DNA of 64,000 nucleotides from contig JAAEYY010000004.1 of assembly GCA_018223105.1 (NCBI GenBank), positions 1 through 64,000 on the forward strand, read 5' to 3'. Positions within the stretch are counted from its first letter, which is position 1. Each line of letters starts with the position of its first letter. Below are positions 36,129 through 45,136 of the stretch, piece after piece. Under the pieces are notes generated by a model, which made no database searches, had not been told where the DNA came from, and worked only from the letters and a program-made list of their open reading frames with translations. Source of the DNA: a bacterium (GTDB lineage Bacteria; Bacteroidota; Bacteroidia; NS11-12g; UBA9320). The position numbers were made by a program, and so were the translations under genes.

Positions 36129-36163
36129 AATCCCGTGTGTATGTAATACCACGGGATTTTTTT
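36129..36163 (+). terminator. Strong intrinsic terminator after csbD-like gene
   Basis: AATCCCGTG (36129-36137) pairs with CACGGGATT (36150-36158) over a 12-base loop, and seven T bases follow (36157-36163). Clear rho-independent terminator. Confidence 0.92.
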
Positions 36164-36245
36164 ATGCCATAGGTATATTCTTACTTAAGCGTGACCGGGC
36201 TTGGAGAATAGTTTAATTACTTCGGTAGTATTAAAGAAAACCACA

Positions 36246-36767
36246 ATGAACATAAAAACAATACTCCCGGCCTTGGCACTATTAATTTTCACCTTTAGCT
36301 CATGTATAAAATGCGATGAGCCCGAGCCGGTTTATCAAGATTTTGATCAGCAAGAAGATCAACTCAGACGCGGTGGAGATAATAAAGGAAAAGGTAAGAA
36401 TAAGGACAATGATACTACAGATCCTGATCCCGACACTGAAACCGGAAATGCAGTAGAGTATATGCTCACAGAAGTTGAGGATCACGATCCTTTATACCGA
36501 TTCGCGGTCGATGGAGATCAGGTCATGTTTTATACCGACCCAAGTGTTACCTCATGGGGAACCGATTACTGGGGATACTGGGACGAGGCTTATGATTGGA
36601 ACAATGGAGAAGTAAATTACATCATCGGTCTTACCAATGTAACCTACAGTTTCGATGAGATATCTGAAGGGACTTATGAGGTAACGAAGACCCTCATTGT
36701 TTCGCATTATTTAACCGGAGAATCTACCACAACAGTAACTGTTCCCGGTATTTACGAAATTCAGTAG
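36246..36767 (+). CDS. Hypothetical lipoprotein
   Basis: 173 residues from the ATG at 36246, which opens a lipoprotein signal with Cys19 in FTFSSCIKCD; the frame extends upstream (36201) but without that logic. A glycine and charge-rich linker (DNKGKGKNKDNDTTDPDPD) follows, then a beta-rich domain (residues about 70-173) with aromatic residues in YWGYWDEAYDWNNGE. No family recognised. It opens a run of small envelope genes that continues to 40849. Confidence 0.6.
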   Translation: MNIKTILPALALLIFTFSSCIKCDEPEPVYQDFDQQEDQLRRGGDNKGKGKNKDNDTTDPDPDTETGNAVEYMLTEVEDHDPLYRFAVDGDQVMFYTDPSVTSWGTDYWGYWDEAYDWNNGEVNYIIGLTNVTYSFDEISEGTYEVTKTLIVSHYLTGESTTTVTVPGIYEIQ

Positions 36768-36793
36768 TATTTTAGTGCTTTGTAATTAACAAT

Positions 36794-37537
36794 GTGCGAC
36801 CCCTATTTTTAACTTTTCTTGTAGTTTTTGGAACTAGCTTTTCGGCTTACTCGCAATTGGTGAATAAATTGACGAGAGACACCCTTGGTTTAGAGGTTTT
36901 AAGAGAATCGCGGGTGTATCAAAGACATGCATTGCTACCACGGGTTGGATTAGATGTCGGATTTGGAGTTGCTCAATATTTAAAGAACAGGAATGAGGAA
37001 AAAAACACAGCGACTCTTACCCTAAAATCTGAGCTCACGTATCAATTGCGCAATTCTAATTTTGGATTTGCTGCCGGATTCTCTTACACCGATGGCCCGT
37101 CAAGCTATGTAGATGTTAATCAGTACAGTTTAACAGAGCATTACAGTTTTCCGTCCATTTACGGTTTTCTTGATTACTCTTTAATGCGGTACAGCGGAAT
37201 TAATGTAAAGAAGTTCGATTTGATTTTGGGATTAGGACTGAATTATACCCAAATAAGAGGGGTGCAGTTGATTATAGCATCGGCGCCAACTATCGGACTG
37301 TATGGAGACCGAAGGAAATACAGAGTTCCGGCAATTGGACCTAGCCTGAGGTTCAAAGCTGTGCGCTATATTCGTTCGAGGGTAAGTGTGAGTTTCGATT
37401 GGCAACAGCGATTAATGTTTGGAGGTAAGGTCTCGGAGTTTAAGCTAAGCACAGCCAATGGAATGCAGGGCTTTGAAGAACAGCAACATGATGTTGGTGG
37501 CAGTTTTATTCATGTGGGATTGGGAGTTTTGTTTTAG
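36794..37537 (+). CDS. Small outer-membrane beta-barrel protein (first of four)
   Basis: 247 residues from a GTG. A signal peptide ends SAYSQ. The rest alternates short strands with Gly and aromatic residues (FGFAAGFSYTDGPS, FDLILGLGLNY), and the final strand ends VGLGVLF, a C-terminal aromatic consistent with outer-membrane insertion. No family hallmark or function is visible. It is followed by three similar-sized proteins in the same direction. Confidence 0.6.
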   Translation: MRPLFLTFLVVFGTSFSAYSQLVNKLTRDTLGLEVLRESRVYQRHALLPRVGLDVGFGVAQYLKNRNEEKNTATLTLKSELTYQLRNSNFGFAAGFSYTDGPSSYVDVNQYSLTEHYSFPSIYGFLDYSLMRYSGINVKKFDLILGLGLNYTQIRGVQLIIASAPTIGLYGDRRKYRVPAIGPSLRFKAVRYIRSRVSVSFDWQQRLMFGGKVSEFKLSTANGMQGFEEQQHDVGGSFIHVGLGVLF

Positions 37538-37548
37538 GAATTAGATCG

Positions 37549-37556
37549 TATCTTTG
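37549..37556 (+). promoter_or_regulatory. Promoter -7 element of the 37572 gene
   Basis: TATCTTTG fits TAnnTTTG, with TTTG at 37528-37531 seventeen bases upstream. It overlaps the TTG at 37554 that opens a longer frame, so the ATG at 37572 is the better start. Confidence 0.5.
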
Positions 37557-37571
37557 GTATTGCCCACAAAC

Positions 37572-38393
37572 ATGAACCTGAGGTTGAAATATTATATTTT
37601 CATCGTCTTTAGTTGCTTAACTTTAGACCTCAAATCACAAGTTTTGAAGGAAGGTTTGAAAATCACTTTGGATCGGATTGAGGAAAAAGAACAAAGTAAA
37701 AGAGAGCAAGAAGAAGTAGAGCAAGAGGTTGAACAGCATTTGGATACATTTCAAACTACAGATCGTGTATATCAGCATCAAGCTCAAGAGTATCAAAGGA
37801 AGTATACCAGATTTGAGTTTGGAGTTGGCTTAACTTTTCCTGAACTGCTGCGAGATGGAATTCAGGATTTAGAAGATAATCCGATGCTCTTGGAACTAAA
37901 TTATTATGTCACAAACCGGGAGAGGTATGGATTTAGTTTTGTCCATTCCTACTATAAACAAGATGTGGAAGTAAGTGCCGAGTATAGGTTACTCTCCAGT
38001 ACTAAAAGACATCGCTTTAATTTGTACTACGACCACTTAGTTAGTGATAATGTATTCATGTTTCATAAGAATCTTGAAGTTCTGGTTGGAGCCGGTATAA
38101 GTTTAACTCATATCGAAGCTGGCTATTTTGTGATGTTACTAGACGGACCTAAACAAATCGTAAGCACGGTTAAAATTAGAGATAGAATAGGACTAAATCT
38201 GAGGCTTCAGGCCAATCAATATTTAGCACGAAATTTAAAGTTTTTTTGCCGATTTGAATACGTGGTATCACCTCCTTTTTGGGTAGAGGATGTTACGGCA
38301 ATAACGATCTCAGGTGAAGAAGTTGGATTCCCGGGGCATTATGCTCAATTGTCAAATGCATCATTATCTTTAGGTCTTGGAATACGTATGTAG
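37572..38393 (+). CDS. Outer-membrane beta-barrel protein (second of four)
   Basis: 273 residues from the ATG at 37572, just downstream of a promoter element. A signal peptide (about residues 1-23) precedes a charged segment rich in Glu and Gln (residues about 34-70) that may be coiled coil, then a beta-barrel-like body with strands such as KYTRFEFGVGLTFPEL and LNYYVTNRERYGFSFVHSYY. The last residues, LSLGLGIRM, form a plausible terminal strand. No homologue recognised beyond the neighbouring barrels. Confidence 0.55.
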   Translation: MNLRLKYYIFIVFSCLTLDLKSQVLKEGLKITLDRIEEKEQSKREQEEVEQEVEQHLDTFQTTDRVYQHQAQEYQRKYTRFEFGVGLTFPELLRDGIQDLEDNPMLLELNYYVTNRERYGFSFVHSYYKQDVEVSAEYRLLSSTKRHRFNLYYDHLVSDNVFMFHKNLEVLVGAGISLTHIEAGYFVMLLDGPKQIVSTVKIRDRIGLNLRLQANQYLARNLKFFCRFEYVVSPPFWVEDVTAITISGEEVGFPGHYAQLSNASLSLGLGIRM

Positions 38394-38397
38394 ATGG

Positions 38398-38405
38398 TAT
38401 ATTTG
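38398..38405 (+). promoter_or_regulatory. Promoter -7 element of the 38424 gene
   Basis: TATATTTG is an exact consensus match. It lies just inside the open frame that begins at 38394, so translation cannot start there; the ATG at 38424 is downstream and follows normal signal-peptide logic. CTTG at 38376-38379 may be the -33 box. Confidence 0.6.
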
Positions 38406-38423
38406 GGTGTTGTCCGATTATCC

Positions 38424-39236
38424 ATGAGAATAATTCTAGGAATTGTAACCTTACTAATAACTTGGAATCTAGCCGGTGCCCAGGCCTTAAAACTTGCAGA
38501 TTTTGGCTTGTCTTTTGGATCAACAGCTTGGAAAAAACCCGATCGAGTAATATTTAATCATTCAAAGGAAGGGCGAACCGGAACCTTAACAGAATGGCCT
38601 GCCATTCATGTCGAAGATATTAGCGAAGGTGAAGGACCTACAAGACCTTACCCCCCTACTTTTTATTATGGCGTTCAACTAGAACTTAAGATAGATGAAC
38701 AGGCAACAAAGTCGATTTCAACTGAAATTGGATTCTTAAATCTTAATTCACTTTGGGATGGTCCAACAGTGGGTACTTTTCGATTCAGTGACATGATTGA
38801 TCCAGTACATGGTTTTGTAAAACCCTCAAACTATAAGGTACAAGAATATCGGCTGCGATTTAGGGTAATATACAGTAAAATTCAAGGTAAGTTGAGGATA
38901 GGTGCCTCAAAGGTATTCTTTGGAGTAGGGGTGAATATGCAGTATCTCTTGAGTCAGGATTACACACTTTACCTCTCCCATTTTAAAGATTTTAGTCAGC
39001 ATCATTATCAATTTTCTAATGATTTAAGAAAGTACGGTAGATTTAATCTTACTCCCATCCTCTCGATAAGCAGGTCTATTTACGAAAGTCGTGGTATAAA
39101 CATAGTTGCAGACGGATCAATAACCGGGGGATATATGTTTACCAACGTTCATAGCTATGGTTTGAAAAATTGGAAATACACTTCGATGCTATTTGATCTG
39201 GGGATAAGGATGAATTTTAAAAGAAAAATGCCGTAA
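38424..39236 (+). CDS. Outer-membrane beta-barrel protein (third of four)
   Basis: 270 residues. The start at 38424 gives a signal peptide (RIILGIVTLLITWNLAGAQ) that the longer frame would bury. The body contains alternating strands (VQLELKIDEQATKSISTEI, VFFGVGVNMQYLLSQDYTL) and ends with FDLGIRMNFKRKMP. It looks like a relative of the neighbouring barrels, but identity is not obvious by eye. No enzymatic motif. Confidence 0.55.
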   Translation: MRIILGIVTLLITWNLAGAQALKLADFGLSFGSTAWKKPDRVIFNHSKEGRTGTLTEWPAIHVEDISEGEGPTRPYPPTFYYGVQLELKIDEQATKSISTEIGFLNLNSLWDGPTVGTFRFSDMIDPVHGFVKPSNYKVQEYRLRFRVIYSKIQGKLRIGASKVFFGVGVNMQYLLSQDYTLYLSHFKDFSQHHYQFSNDLRKYGRFNLTPILSISRSIYESRGINIVADGSITGGYMFTNVHSYGLKNWKYTSMLFDLGIRMNFKRKMP

Positions 39237-39262
39237 TTATTTGTATCTTTTCAGAGTAAACT

Positions 39263-40000
39263 ATGTTCCGGATCTCAAATCTACTCCTTGCTATTTTCAT
39301 CTTGACCTGTACAGCAAATTGTGCAATTAAGGAGCTTTATTCAGAATCAGATTCGCTCATTATCGGAAAGAAAATACATCACAGAGTTTCAGCCGGTTTT
39401 CTTTTAAACCGCGTGCTTTCTGATCCTAAGGATGTGTTTCGCCCTAACCGTTTTAGCATGTGTTTTGAATATAGTTTGTTGTTCAAATCAAACTGGTCTC
39501 TGGGTATTTTTTATAGTCAGCAAGAAGCTATTTATGTCAATTTCAGGAACGGTACCGGGGTAACTGAAATGTTGCAGACCGCTAGGAATAATATCATACA
39601 ATTACAGACAGAGTACAATATCTTACCTCATCTTAAACAACAGAATCCAGCGCATGAGCTTTGCTTGGGCTTAGGAGTTTTATATAATAATCTCAAACTC
39701 AGACATGAAGTGAAATCGTTTCAGCTTACCGGAGGGACCAATCGAAATAATAGAGATGGATATGAAAAACAGGAGCTCGACCGATCGAATTTTGGTGCAT
39801 TATTTAGGTTGAGGTATACGTATCAACTTGAAGAAAGAATCTGCTTTTCGGGGATTATCGACCAGAAATGGGCACCGGGGGTGAGTGTAGAGGGGTATAA
39901 TTACTATCGAGAGCTCACCGAAGAGAATATCCCGATTAGCTGGAAAGAATATGAAGTTTCAGGCACTTATGTCTCGGTAGTGATGGGATTTATATTTTAA
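39263..40000 (+). CDS. Outer-membrane beta-barrel protein (fourth of four)
   Basis: 245 residues, signal peptide about residues 1-19. Strand-like segments include SAGFLLNRVLSDPKD, FSMCFEYSLLFKSNWSLGIFY and ELCLGLGVLYNNLKLRH, with the terminal strand SVVMGFIF ending in Phe, which favours outer-membrane assembly. It is the last in a tandem series of four barrels. Function unknown. Confidence 0.6.
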   Translation: MFRISNLLLAIFILTCTANCAIKELYSESDSLIIGKKIHHRVSAGFLLNRVLSDPKDVFRPNRFSMCFEYSLLFKSNWSLGIFYSQQEAIYVNFRNGTGVTEMLQTARNNIIQLQTEYNILPHLKQQNPAHELCLGLGVLYNNLKLRHEVKSFQLTGGTNRNNRDGYEKQELDRSNFGALFRLRYTYQLEERICFSGIIDQKWAPGVSVEGYNYYRELTEENIPISWKEYEVSGTYVSVVMGFIF

Positions 40001-40066
40001 AGGATGTTTTATGTTTTCATACCATCTTCATTGAGAATATATTTTGAAAAATTTCGTTTGAGCATC

Positions 40067-40849
40067 ATGAAGTACTTAAGTATCGTTCTGGCTTTTTTTC
40101 TTTTCGCATGTGGTTCACCGCAAACAGAAGAGGTAGTGAGTAAGCCACCGGTCCCGGAGCAAATCGACACTTCAAACTCTCTGGTTATAGGCGATCCGGT
40201 CTCATACAGTTTAGATGATATCCTCATTTTTCCGGTGGGACGATCGTACAGCCCCGATATTATTAAAAAGAAGATCCCCATTACTCCTAGCTCAAACCAA
40301 GAGAAGGAGACCATCATCATATTGAGGTCGTATTATGCCACAGATGGAGCGATGATGTTCGATAGAACGGCAAATGCCGAATTTAGGAACGATTTACAGC
40401 TGAAAAGCGATATTCAAAATCTAATTTTCTATAATAAGAAGACGAAGAAGAGCTATTCTTTATACTACGATTCCCTTCATATTCTGTCGTTTGCTATCCA
40501 CGAAGATTATAAGAAGCCTATGATTTTTTATCGCATTGTAAAGACGGATTTCAATGGAGATTCTATGTACACGGATGAAGATGCCGTGGTGCTTTATGTA
40601 TCGGATTTAAATGGTAAAAATTTCAAGCAAATCACTCCGGATGAAACGTATTACGACGGTTACACGGAGTATTTAGAAGATGATATGATATTGGTTAAGA
40701 CACTTCGAGATCTTAATGGCGATAGTACTTTTACGGCTTTGGACGAGACCGATTATACAGAAGTAGACTTGATTCATCCGAAATTTGGTGAATCAATTTT
40801 TGCTGAGGGTTTGAAGGACTCTTTGAGGGTGATGATGGGGAGGCGATAA
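40067..40849 (+). CDS. Hypothetical lipoprotein
   Basis: 260 residues from the ATG at 40067, which opens a lipoprotein signal with a lipobox (FFLFACGS). The frame extends upstream to 40004 without such a signal. The mature region is mixed alpha/beta with repeats of aspartate-rich turns (NGDSMYTDED and NGDSTFTALDE). These resemble calcium-binding dockerin-like or EF-loop DxDxDG patterns (two copies about 56 residues apart). No family recognised. A long gene-free stretch with hairpins follows. Confidence 0.65.
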   Translation: MKYLSIVLAFFLFACGSPQTEEVVSKPPVPEQIDTSNSLVIGDPVSYSLDDILIFPVGRSYSPDIIKKKIPITPSSNQEKETIIILRSYYATDGAMMFDRTANAEFRNDLQLKSDIQNLIFYNKKTKKSYSLYYDSLHILSFAIHEDYKKPMIFYRIVKTDFNGDSMYTDEDAVVLYVSDLNGKNFKQITPDETYYDGYTEYLEDDMILVKTLRDLNGDSTFTALDETDYTEVDLIHPKFGESIFAEGLKDSLRVMMGRR

Positions 40850-40958
40850 TGAGTTGATGATTATGTTGATCAGTAAATTACTATCATAAGATCTCTTTTA
40901 TAAGCTCAGTTGAAAATAAAACTAACGCTCGCAAGTGTATGAAAGTCCTCAAATCTTC

Positions 40959-41041
40959 TTAGGTTGTGGAAAATAGTCCTCAGTTCGCAGATTTTAGATT
41001 AGCGCTAGATCGCAAAGTAGCGCTGTTTAACCACAATCTAA
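40959..41041 (+). ncRNA. Candidate structured RNA element, main stem
   Basis: Arms TTAGGTTGTGG (40959-40969) and CCACAATCTAA (41031-41041) pair over all 11 positions with one G-U, enclosing a 7-bp inner hairpin, AGCGCTA (41001-41007) with TAGCGCT (41018-41024). It lies in the gene-free 40850-41310. Further pairing of CGCAAG near 40931 with CTTGCG near 41193 could close a larger fold. No known RNA family was recognised and the strand is assumed. A leader RNA, an independent small RNA, or a degenerate palindromic repeat are all possible. Confidence 0.35.
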
Positions 41042-41090
41042 TGCAGTAAGATTCGCAGTAACTCCAAGGAAAATAGATCTGTTACAGCTT

Positions 41091-41120
41091 GATTTTCAGT
41101 ATATCAGCTTGCTGAAAATC
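41091..41120. repeat. Perfect 9-bp hairpin in the intergenic region
   Basis: GATTTTCAG (41091-41099) pairs with CTGAAAATC (41112-41120) over a 12-base loop. Similar CTGAAAATCAG palindromes occur at 31311-31337 (terminator) and near 35862, so this may be part of a dispersed motif. Confidence 0.45.
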
Positions 41121-41251
41121 CTAATACCATTACACCTTCTGTTTCTATTCAAATTGCGTTCTCTTTATCATAAGATAATGGAAGACTTCTTGCGCTATTT
41201 ATATCAGCAAGAGCCTGTATGGCTCAAGAAATGTAAATAGAGCATTGTGCT

Positions 41252-41293
41252 GCCGTGACCCTTGCACTACCATGAAGTACAAGTTGTCACGGC
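41252..41293 (+). promoter_or_regulatory. Terminator-like hairpin just before the 41311 gene
   Basis: GCCGTGAC (41252-41259) pairs with GTCACGGC (41286-41293), and the inner CTTG pairs with CAAG (41261-41264 with 41280-41283); TTTTAAA follows. It is 17 bases before the ATG, so it may work as an attenuator, or end a small RNA that precedes the gene. Confidence 0.5.
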
Positions 41294-41310
41294 TTTTAAA
41301 CGAGATGATT

Positions 41311-41625
41311 ATGAAAGCAACAGAACACGATTACGACACCCTGTCTCAAGCTATGAACGGATTGAGAGATGAAGGTTATACCGCTCAATTTGAGTGTAAT
41401 GAGAAAGGTATTCGCTCTGTTAGCTCAGACCAATACTATAAACCTGAAAATCTTAAGATTACACGTCAATTTCGATTCGAGGGAATGTCGAATCCGGCGG
41501 ATAGTAGTCTTTTATACGCTCTTCGCTCGAGTGATGGAACCAAAGGGACTTTGGTGATGTCATATGGCAGCGAACACTCTCATCACTTAGATCAAATTAT
41601 TGAAATTCAGGAGGAGGATAAGTAA
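41311..41625 (+). CDS. Small conserved protein (often labelled PRPP synthetase-like)
   Basis: 104 residues from the ATG at 41311; a longer frame (41245, TTG) would run through the hairpin. The pattern DYDTLSQAMNGLRDEGYTA, then FRFEGMSNPADSSLLYAL and GTKGTLVMSYGS, matches a small Bacteroidota family often named phosphoribosylpyrophosphate synthetase in databases. It has none of the real enzyme's motifs, and the annotation is probably wrong. Function unknown. The hairpin-rich upstream region could be its leader; the lipoprotein SodC gene follows one base after the stop. Confidence 0.7.
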   Translation: MKATEHDYDTLSQAMNGLRDEGYTAQFECNEKGIRSVSSDQYYKPENLKITRQFRFEGMSNPADSSLLYALRSSDGTKGTLVMSYGSEHSHHLDQIIEIQEEDK

Positions 41626-41626
41626 G

Positions 41627-42151
41627 ATGAAGTATTTATATATTACCGTTTTTGCCTTCCTATTTGCAGCTTGCAATAGCTCAGAGAAGAATGTTGAAGT
41701 GAAGGAAGCAGAGGCCTATATCAGCGATAAAACAGAAGCCAATATTTCGGGCTTGGTAACTTTTACTCAATCCAATGACACGGTTCACATGAGAGCACGC
41801 TTGAGTAACCTTTCCGCAGGGAAACATGCAATTCACCTTCACGAGAATGGAGATTGTTCAGCCTCAGATGCATCATCGGCCGGAGGCCACTGGAATCCAT
41901 TAAATATGAATCATGGGAAGATAGGATCTGCCATGTTCCACCGAGGTGATATTGGGAATTTAGATGTTGATTCTAGCGGGAATGTAGACTTTGAATTTAG
42001 CACCAATCTTTGGTGTTTGAATTGCGATGATTCTACCAAAAATATCCTGAACAAAGCCGTGATTATTCATTCCGGAGCGGATGATTTCACCTCTCAGCCC
42101 TCGGGCGCAGCAGGAAAAAGAGTGGCTTGTGGTGTTATTGAAGCCAAATAA
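41627..42151 (+). CDS. sodC: Cu/Zn superoxide dismutase lipoprotein
   Basis: 174 residues from the ATG at 41627; the frame starts earlier (41600) but the lipoprotein signal MKYLYITVFAFLFAAC begins here, with Cys16 as the lipid site. Metal-binding and structural motifs are HAIHLHENGDC, GGHWNPL, the GDIGNL loop, VIIHSGADD and the C-terminal GKRVACGVI. The enzyme dismutates superoxide in the periplasm, anchored to a membrane. It lies one base after the small gene upstream, so both may be co-transcribed. Confidence in the family is high. Confidence 0.92.
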   Translation: MKYLYITVFAFLFAACNSSEKNVEVKEAEAYISDKTEANISGLVTFTQSNDTVHMRARLSNLSAGKHAIHLHENGDCSASDASSAGGHWNPLNMNHGKIGSAMFHRGDIGNLDVDSSGNVDFEFSTNLWCLNCDDSTKNILNKAVIIHSGADDFTSQPSGAAGKRVACGVIEAK

Positions 42152-42219
42152 ATCGTTAAAAAATCTCTTAATAAGGTCAAATTCAGCACTTAAAGTATGA
42201 TTTAAGGGGAGTTTCGAGC

Positions 42220-42227
42220 TATTTTCG
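42220..42227 (+). promoter_or_regulatory. Probable promoter -7 element of the 42234 gene
   Basis: TATTTTCG (one mismatch to TAnnTTTG) lies six bases before the ATG at 42234. Confidence 0.35.
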
Positions 42228-42233
42228 CCTTGC

Positions 42234-45128
42234 ATGAAATCTTTCCACCCCAAGCTAGTACTTATTTTCCTATTACTGTTTAGCGCGATAGACTCAAGCG
42301 CATTGCTGACGGCACCTACGGGACAAATTCCCGCAGATAACAGTACGGATGTAGTTACATCGCCGAGACTGAGCTTTGCTCCACAGTGGAACAAAGACTA
42401 TTGGGTATTTGAAGTTTCTGAAGACAGTAATTTCAATACTGATGTTACTCGAGTAACATCTGATTACTACAATACCTATGCTAATGCTCTGGCGTACAAT
42501 ACAAAGTACTATTGGAGAGGGAGATATTACGATAATAATGATTCATCCCACTGGTCTACAACTTTAAGTTTTACTACCGGAACAAAGGCGACAATTTATT
42601 CACCTGCTGATGGAGCAGAATTGTACGGTGCTATTTATCTAACAGTATATCGAAGTAATCATGAATTTTATGAATACTTACTTGATACTACAGCAGACTT
42701 TAATTCAACCTTGTTCAGACGAAGAGTTGAAAGTGATAGCGCTGCAACAGGATATTGGGAAAACACGGAGTTTGATTCACTTTATTTTGGAATAAACTAT
42801 TACATGAAAGTGAGGTCATTCGAAGATGGAGACACCTCTGAATGGTCTGTTGTTCATCAAATTTTTTCTACCACACGTTATCAATACAGGAAGTTTTTAA
42901 GCAGAAATTTAACCAGTGTGAAAATTAGTTGGGTTAATTATCCTGGTATAGTGAAGTACGAAGTGCAATTTGATACCGATACTTTTTATAACTCTCCGGA
43001 TTTAGTGGAGTTTGATAAGCCTTCAGAACAACTTAATAATGAAATTTGGATTCATGAACTCAATTTTGATACAAAGTACTATTGGCGACTCCGAGCTATT
43101 TCTGCAGTGGACACCTTTACTTGGTCTAGTTCAGAGAGCCTAAGCACAGATGATATTCGTAATCCTGACATAGGCTATTACTGCAATACTGAAATCGACT
43201 ATTTTCAAGACGATGCGATTCACGGAACACAGTTGCAGTTAGATACAGTTGCCGATTTTTCTTCACCCTATTTGTTGGATTCGTTTATCATGACTGATAC
43301 TAGTTCTCCTAACGGTTATTTTGTGACCATACCCGCTGAAAATCTGTATTATGGAAGAACCTATTTCGTTCGAATTCGTGGTTTCCACAGTAAAGATACA
43401 TCAGATTGGAAATTGAGAACGCGAACGATAAGTCCTTTTGGCCAACTCAGATATCCTTATACCAATGACATTGTTAGTCCGGGAGATTCTGTGACCTTTG
43501 ACAACTCAAAAAGGCATGGGAATTATTTTAGAATTCAAATAGATAGCACTTCCGACTTTTCATCGGTGGGATTGTTCGATACGGTTATAACTGAAACCAA
43601 TGAGTTTCTAACTTATTTTAGACCTAAACTGGATTACAGTAAGACGTATTATTGGCGAATTAAAGTTGCTAATGAAAATGATACGAGTGTTTGGAGCAAT
43701 ATCCAAGTCACTAGAACTTTCAATACATTGAGTTACCCTAATCTGGTTTATCCTTATGAAGGCTGGAATACAGGGACGATTATTTCTCCGGAAATTCGCT
43801 GGGATAAGGAGAGTAATACCCATTATCAGATTCAACTGGATACAAGTCCCAACTTCAACAGTGCAGTCTTGTACGATTCCCTGGTAACTGAATACGACGG
43901 GAAACATAAAGTTGAACATCTATATTTTGATCAGGAGTATTACTGCAGGGTGAGATTTGTGAAAGGCAACTTGAAATCGGATTGGTGTCCCACACGAAAT
44001 TTTAATACGATTCGGGAGATCAGAGATTTAGATCCCGAACAGAATGATAGCAACATTTATCCAATCAGCTTAGATTGGAGGTCAATTACCGGCACTACGG
44101 GTTATATCATGAGATTGGATACCAATTCCGATCTATCGACAGCAAGAGTTGATACGGTAATGGAAGAGAATGCCTTTTTCCATTATTTGTGGGTGTATGG
44201 TATTGAATTAGATTTTGATCAGGAGTATTTCTATCAGGTGAGTTTATTTCATCCAAAAGACACTCTGGATTCGGAGATTATACGTTTTATCACGAGGTCG
44301 AGGCAAGCACCGGTGCATAATAGTCCGGCAGATGGAAGCACCGACGTACCATTGAACATCAATTTGAGTTGGAAAGCCTATTCCGGTTCGAATACCAACG
44401 GTTACCTCATTGAATATTCTGAGAATCCGGATATGTCGGATTCAGTTGCGAAGTACGTAACCGGAACGGGGCATAATCCAAATTTGACCTTTAACAAGAC
44501 CTATTACTGGCGAGTGAGAGCCATGTACAATACTACCATTGTTACTTCGGATTATTCAGAGCCGTGGAGTTTCACGACCATCAAAGGCTATCCTCAAGTG
44601 ATTCTTACATCGCCTGCAAATGGCGCAAATGATGTTAAAATCGACACGAAATTGAAGTGGGAACCCGCGCAGAATGCATCGGAGTATACCATAGAAATCG
44701 GCTTGGACCCCGACTTCCTCGGCAAATTTACCAGAACCAGCAGTATCAATGAATTAGAGTTCAGTTTTTCCAAAAACAAAACTTATTACTGGAGGGTGAA
44801 GTACAAGCGAAATGGAGTTTCAAGTCCATGGAGTGAAGCTTGGACCTTCACCACCGGTGAGCGAAGCAGTTCTATAGAAGACATCGCAGAAATAGGGGTG
44901 AAAGTATATCCTGTTCCTGCAAGCGAAGTATTAAACGTAGACTGCAGAAACAGCACCTTCAGACCTGTGATGATGATCAATGCTATGGGTCAGGAAGTGT
45001 TTGTTCAGTCTTATGCAGATGCAACTCCTGTAAGCGCGATAAACGTTTCCGGTTTTGCGAAGGGTGTTTATACTTTGGTCTTCACAGATGGTGTTTCACT
45101 TGTCCGTAGGACAATCTTAATAAACTAA
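42234..45128 (+). CDS. Large surface protein with fibronectin-like repeats and T9SS sorting domain
   Basis: 964 residues. A signal peptide (about residues 1-23) is followed by about eight repeats of 90-100 residues, each ending in a motif like NKTYYWRVRA, DTKYYWRLRA or NKTYYWRVKY. This is typical of fibronectin type III-like modules. The final 80 residues hold the type IX sorting domain (IGVKVYPVPASEVLNVD through VSLVRRTILIN). The protein is predicted to be displayed on or released from the surface, where the repeats would mediate adhesion or structure. No catalytic domain is visible. The lipoprotein gene at 45137 follows closely. Confidence 0.85.
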   Translation: MKSFHPKLVLIFLLLFSAIDSSALLTAPTGQIPADNSTDVVTSPRLSFAPQWNKDYWVFEVSEDSNFNTDVTRVTSDYYNTYANALAYNTKYYWRGRYYDNNDSSHWSTTLSFTTGTKATIYSPADGAELYGAIYLTVYRSNHEFYEYLLDTTADFNSTLFRRRVESDSAATGYWENTEFDSLYFGINYYMKVRSFEDGDTSEWSVVHQIFSTTRYQYRKFLSRNLTSVKISWVNYPGIVKYEVQFDTDTFYNSPDLVEFDKPSEQLNNEIWIHELNFDTKYYWRLRAISAVDTFTWSSSESLSTDDIRNPDIGYYCNTEIDYFQDDAIHGTQLQLDTVADFSSPYLLDSFIMTDTSSPNGYFVTIPAENLYYGRTYFVRIRGFHSKDTSDWKLRTRTISPFGQLRYPYTNDIVSPGDSVTFDNSKRHGNYFRIQIDSTSDFSSVGLFDTVITETNEFLTYFRPKLDYSKTYYWRIKVANENDTSVWSNIQVTRTFNTLSYPNLVYPYEGWNTGTIISPEIRWDKESNTHYQIQLDTSPNFNSAVLYDSLVTEYDGKHKVEHLYFDQEYYCRVRFVKGNLKSDWCPTRNFNTIREIRDLDPEQNDSNIYPISLDWRSITGTTGYIMRLDTNSDLSTARVDTVMEENAFFHYLWVYGIELDFDQEYFYQVSLFHPKDTLDSEIIRFITRSRQAPVHNSPADGSTDVPLNINLSWKAYSGSNTNGYLIEYSENPDMSDSVAKYVTGTGHNPNLTFNKTYYWRVRAMYNTTIVTSDYSEPWSFTTIKGYPQVILTSPANGANDVKIDTKLKWEPAQNASEYTIEIGLDPDFLGKFTRTSSINELEFSFSKNKTYYWRVKYKRNGVSSPWSEAWTFTTGERSSSIEDIAEIGVKVYPVPASEVLNVDCRNSTFRPVMMINAMGQEVFVQSYADATPVSAINVSGFAKGVYTLVFTDGVSLVRRTILIN

Positions 45129-45136
45129 TAGGTGCA

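Noticed and set aside
42234-45128. Repeats in the large T9SS protein as a possible CRISPR or tandem DNA array
   Set aside because: The repeats are only visible at protein level (about 95 residues each) and are diverged in DNA, which fits fibronectin-like domains.
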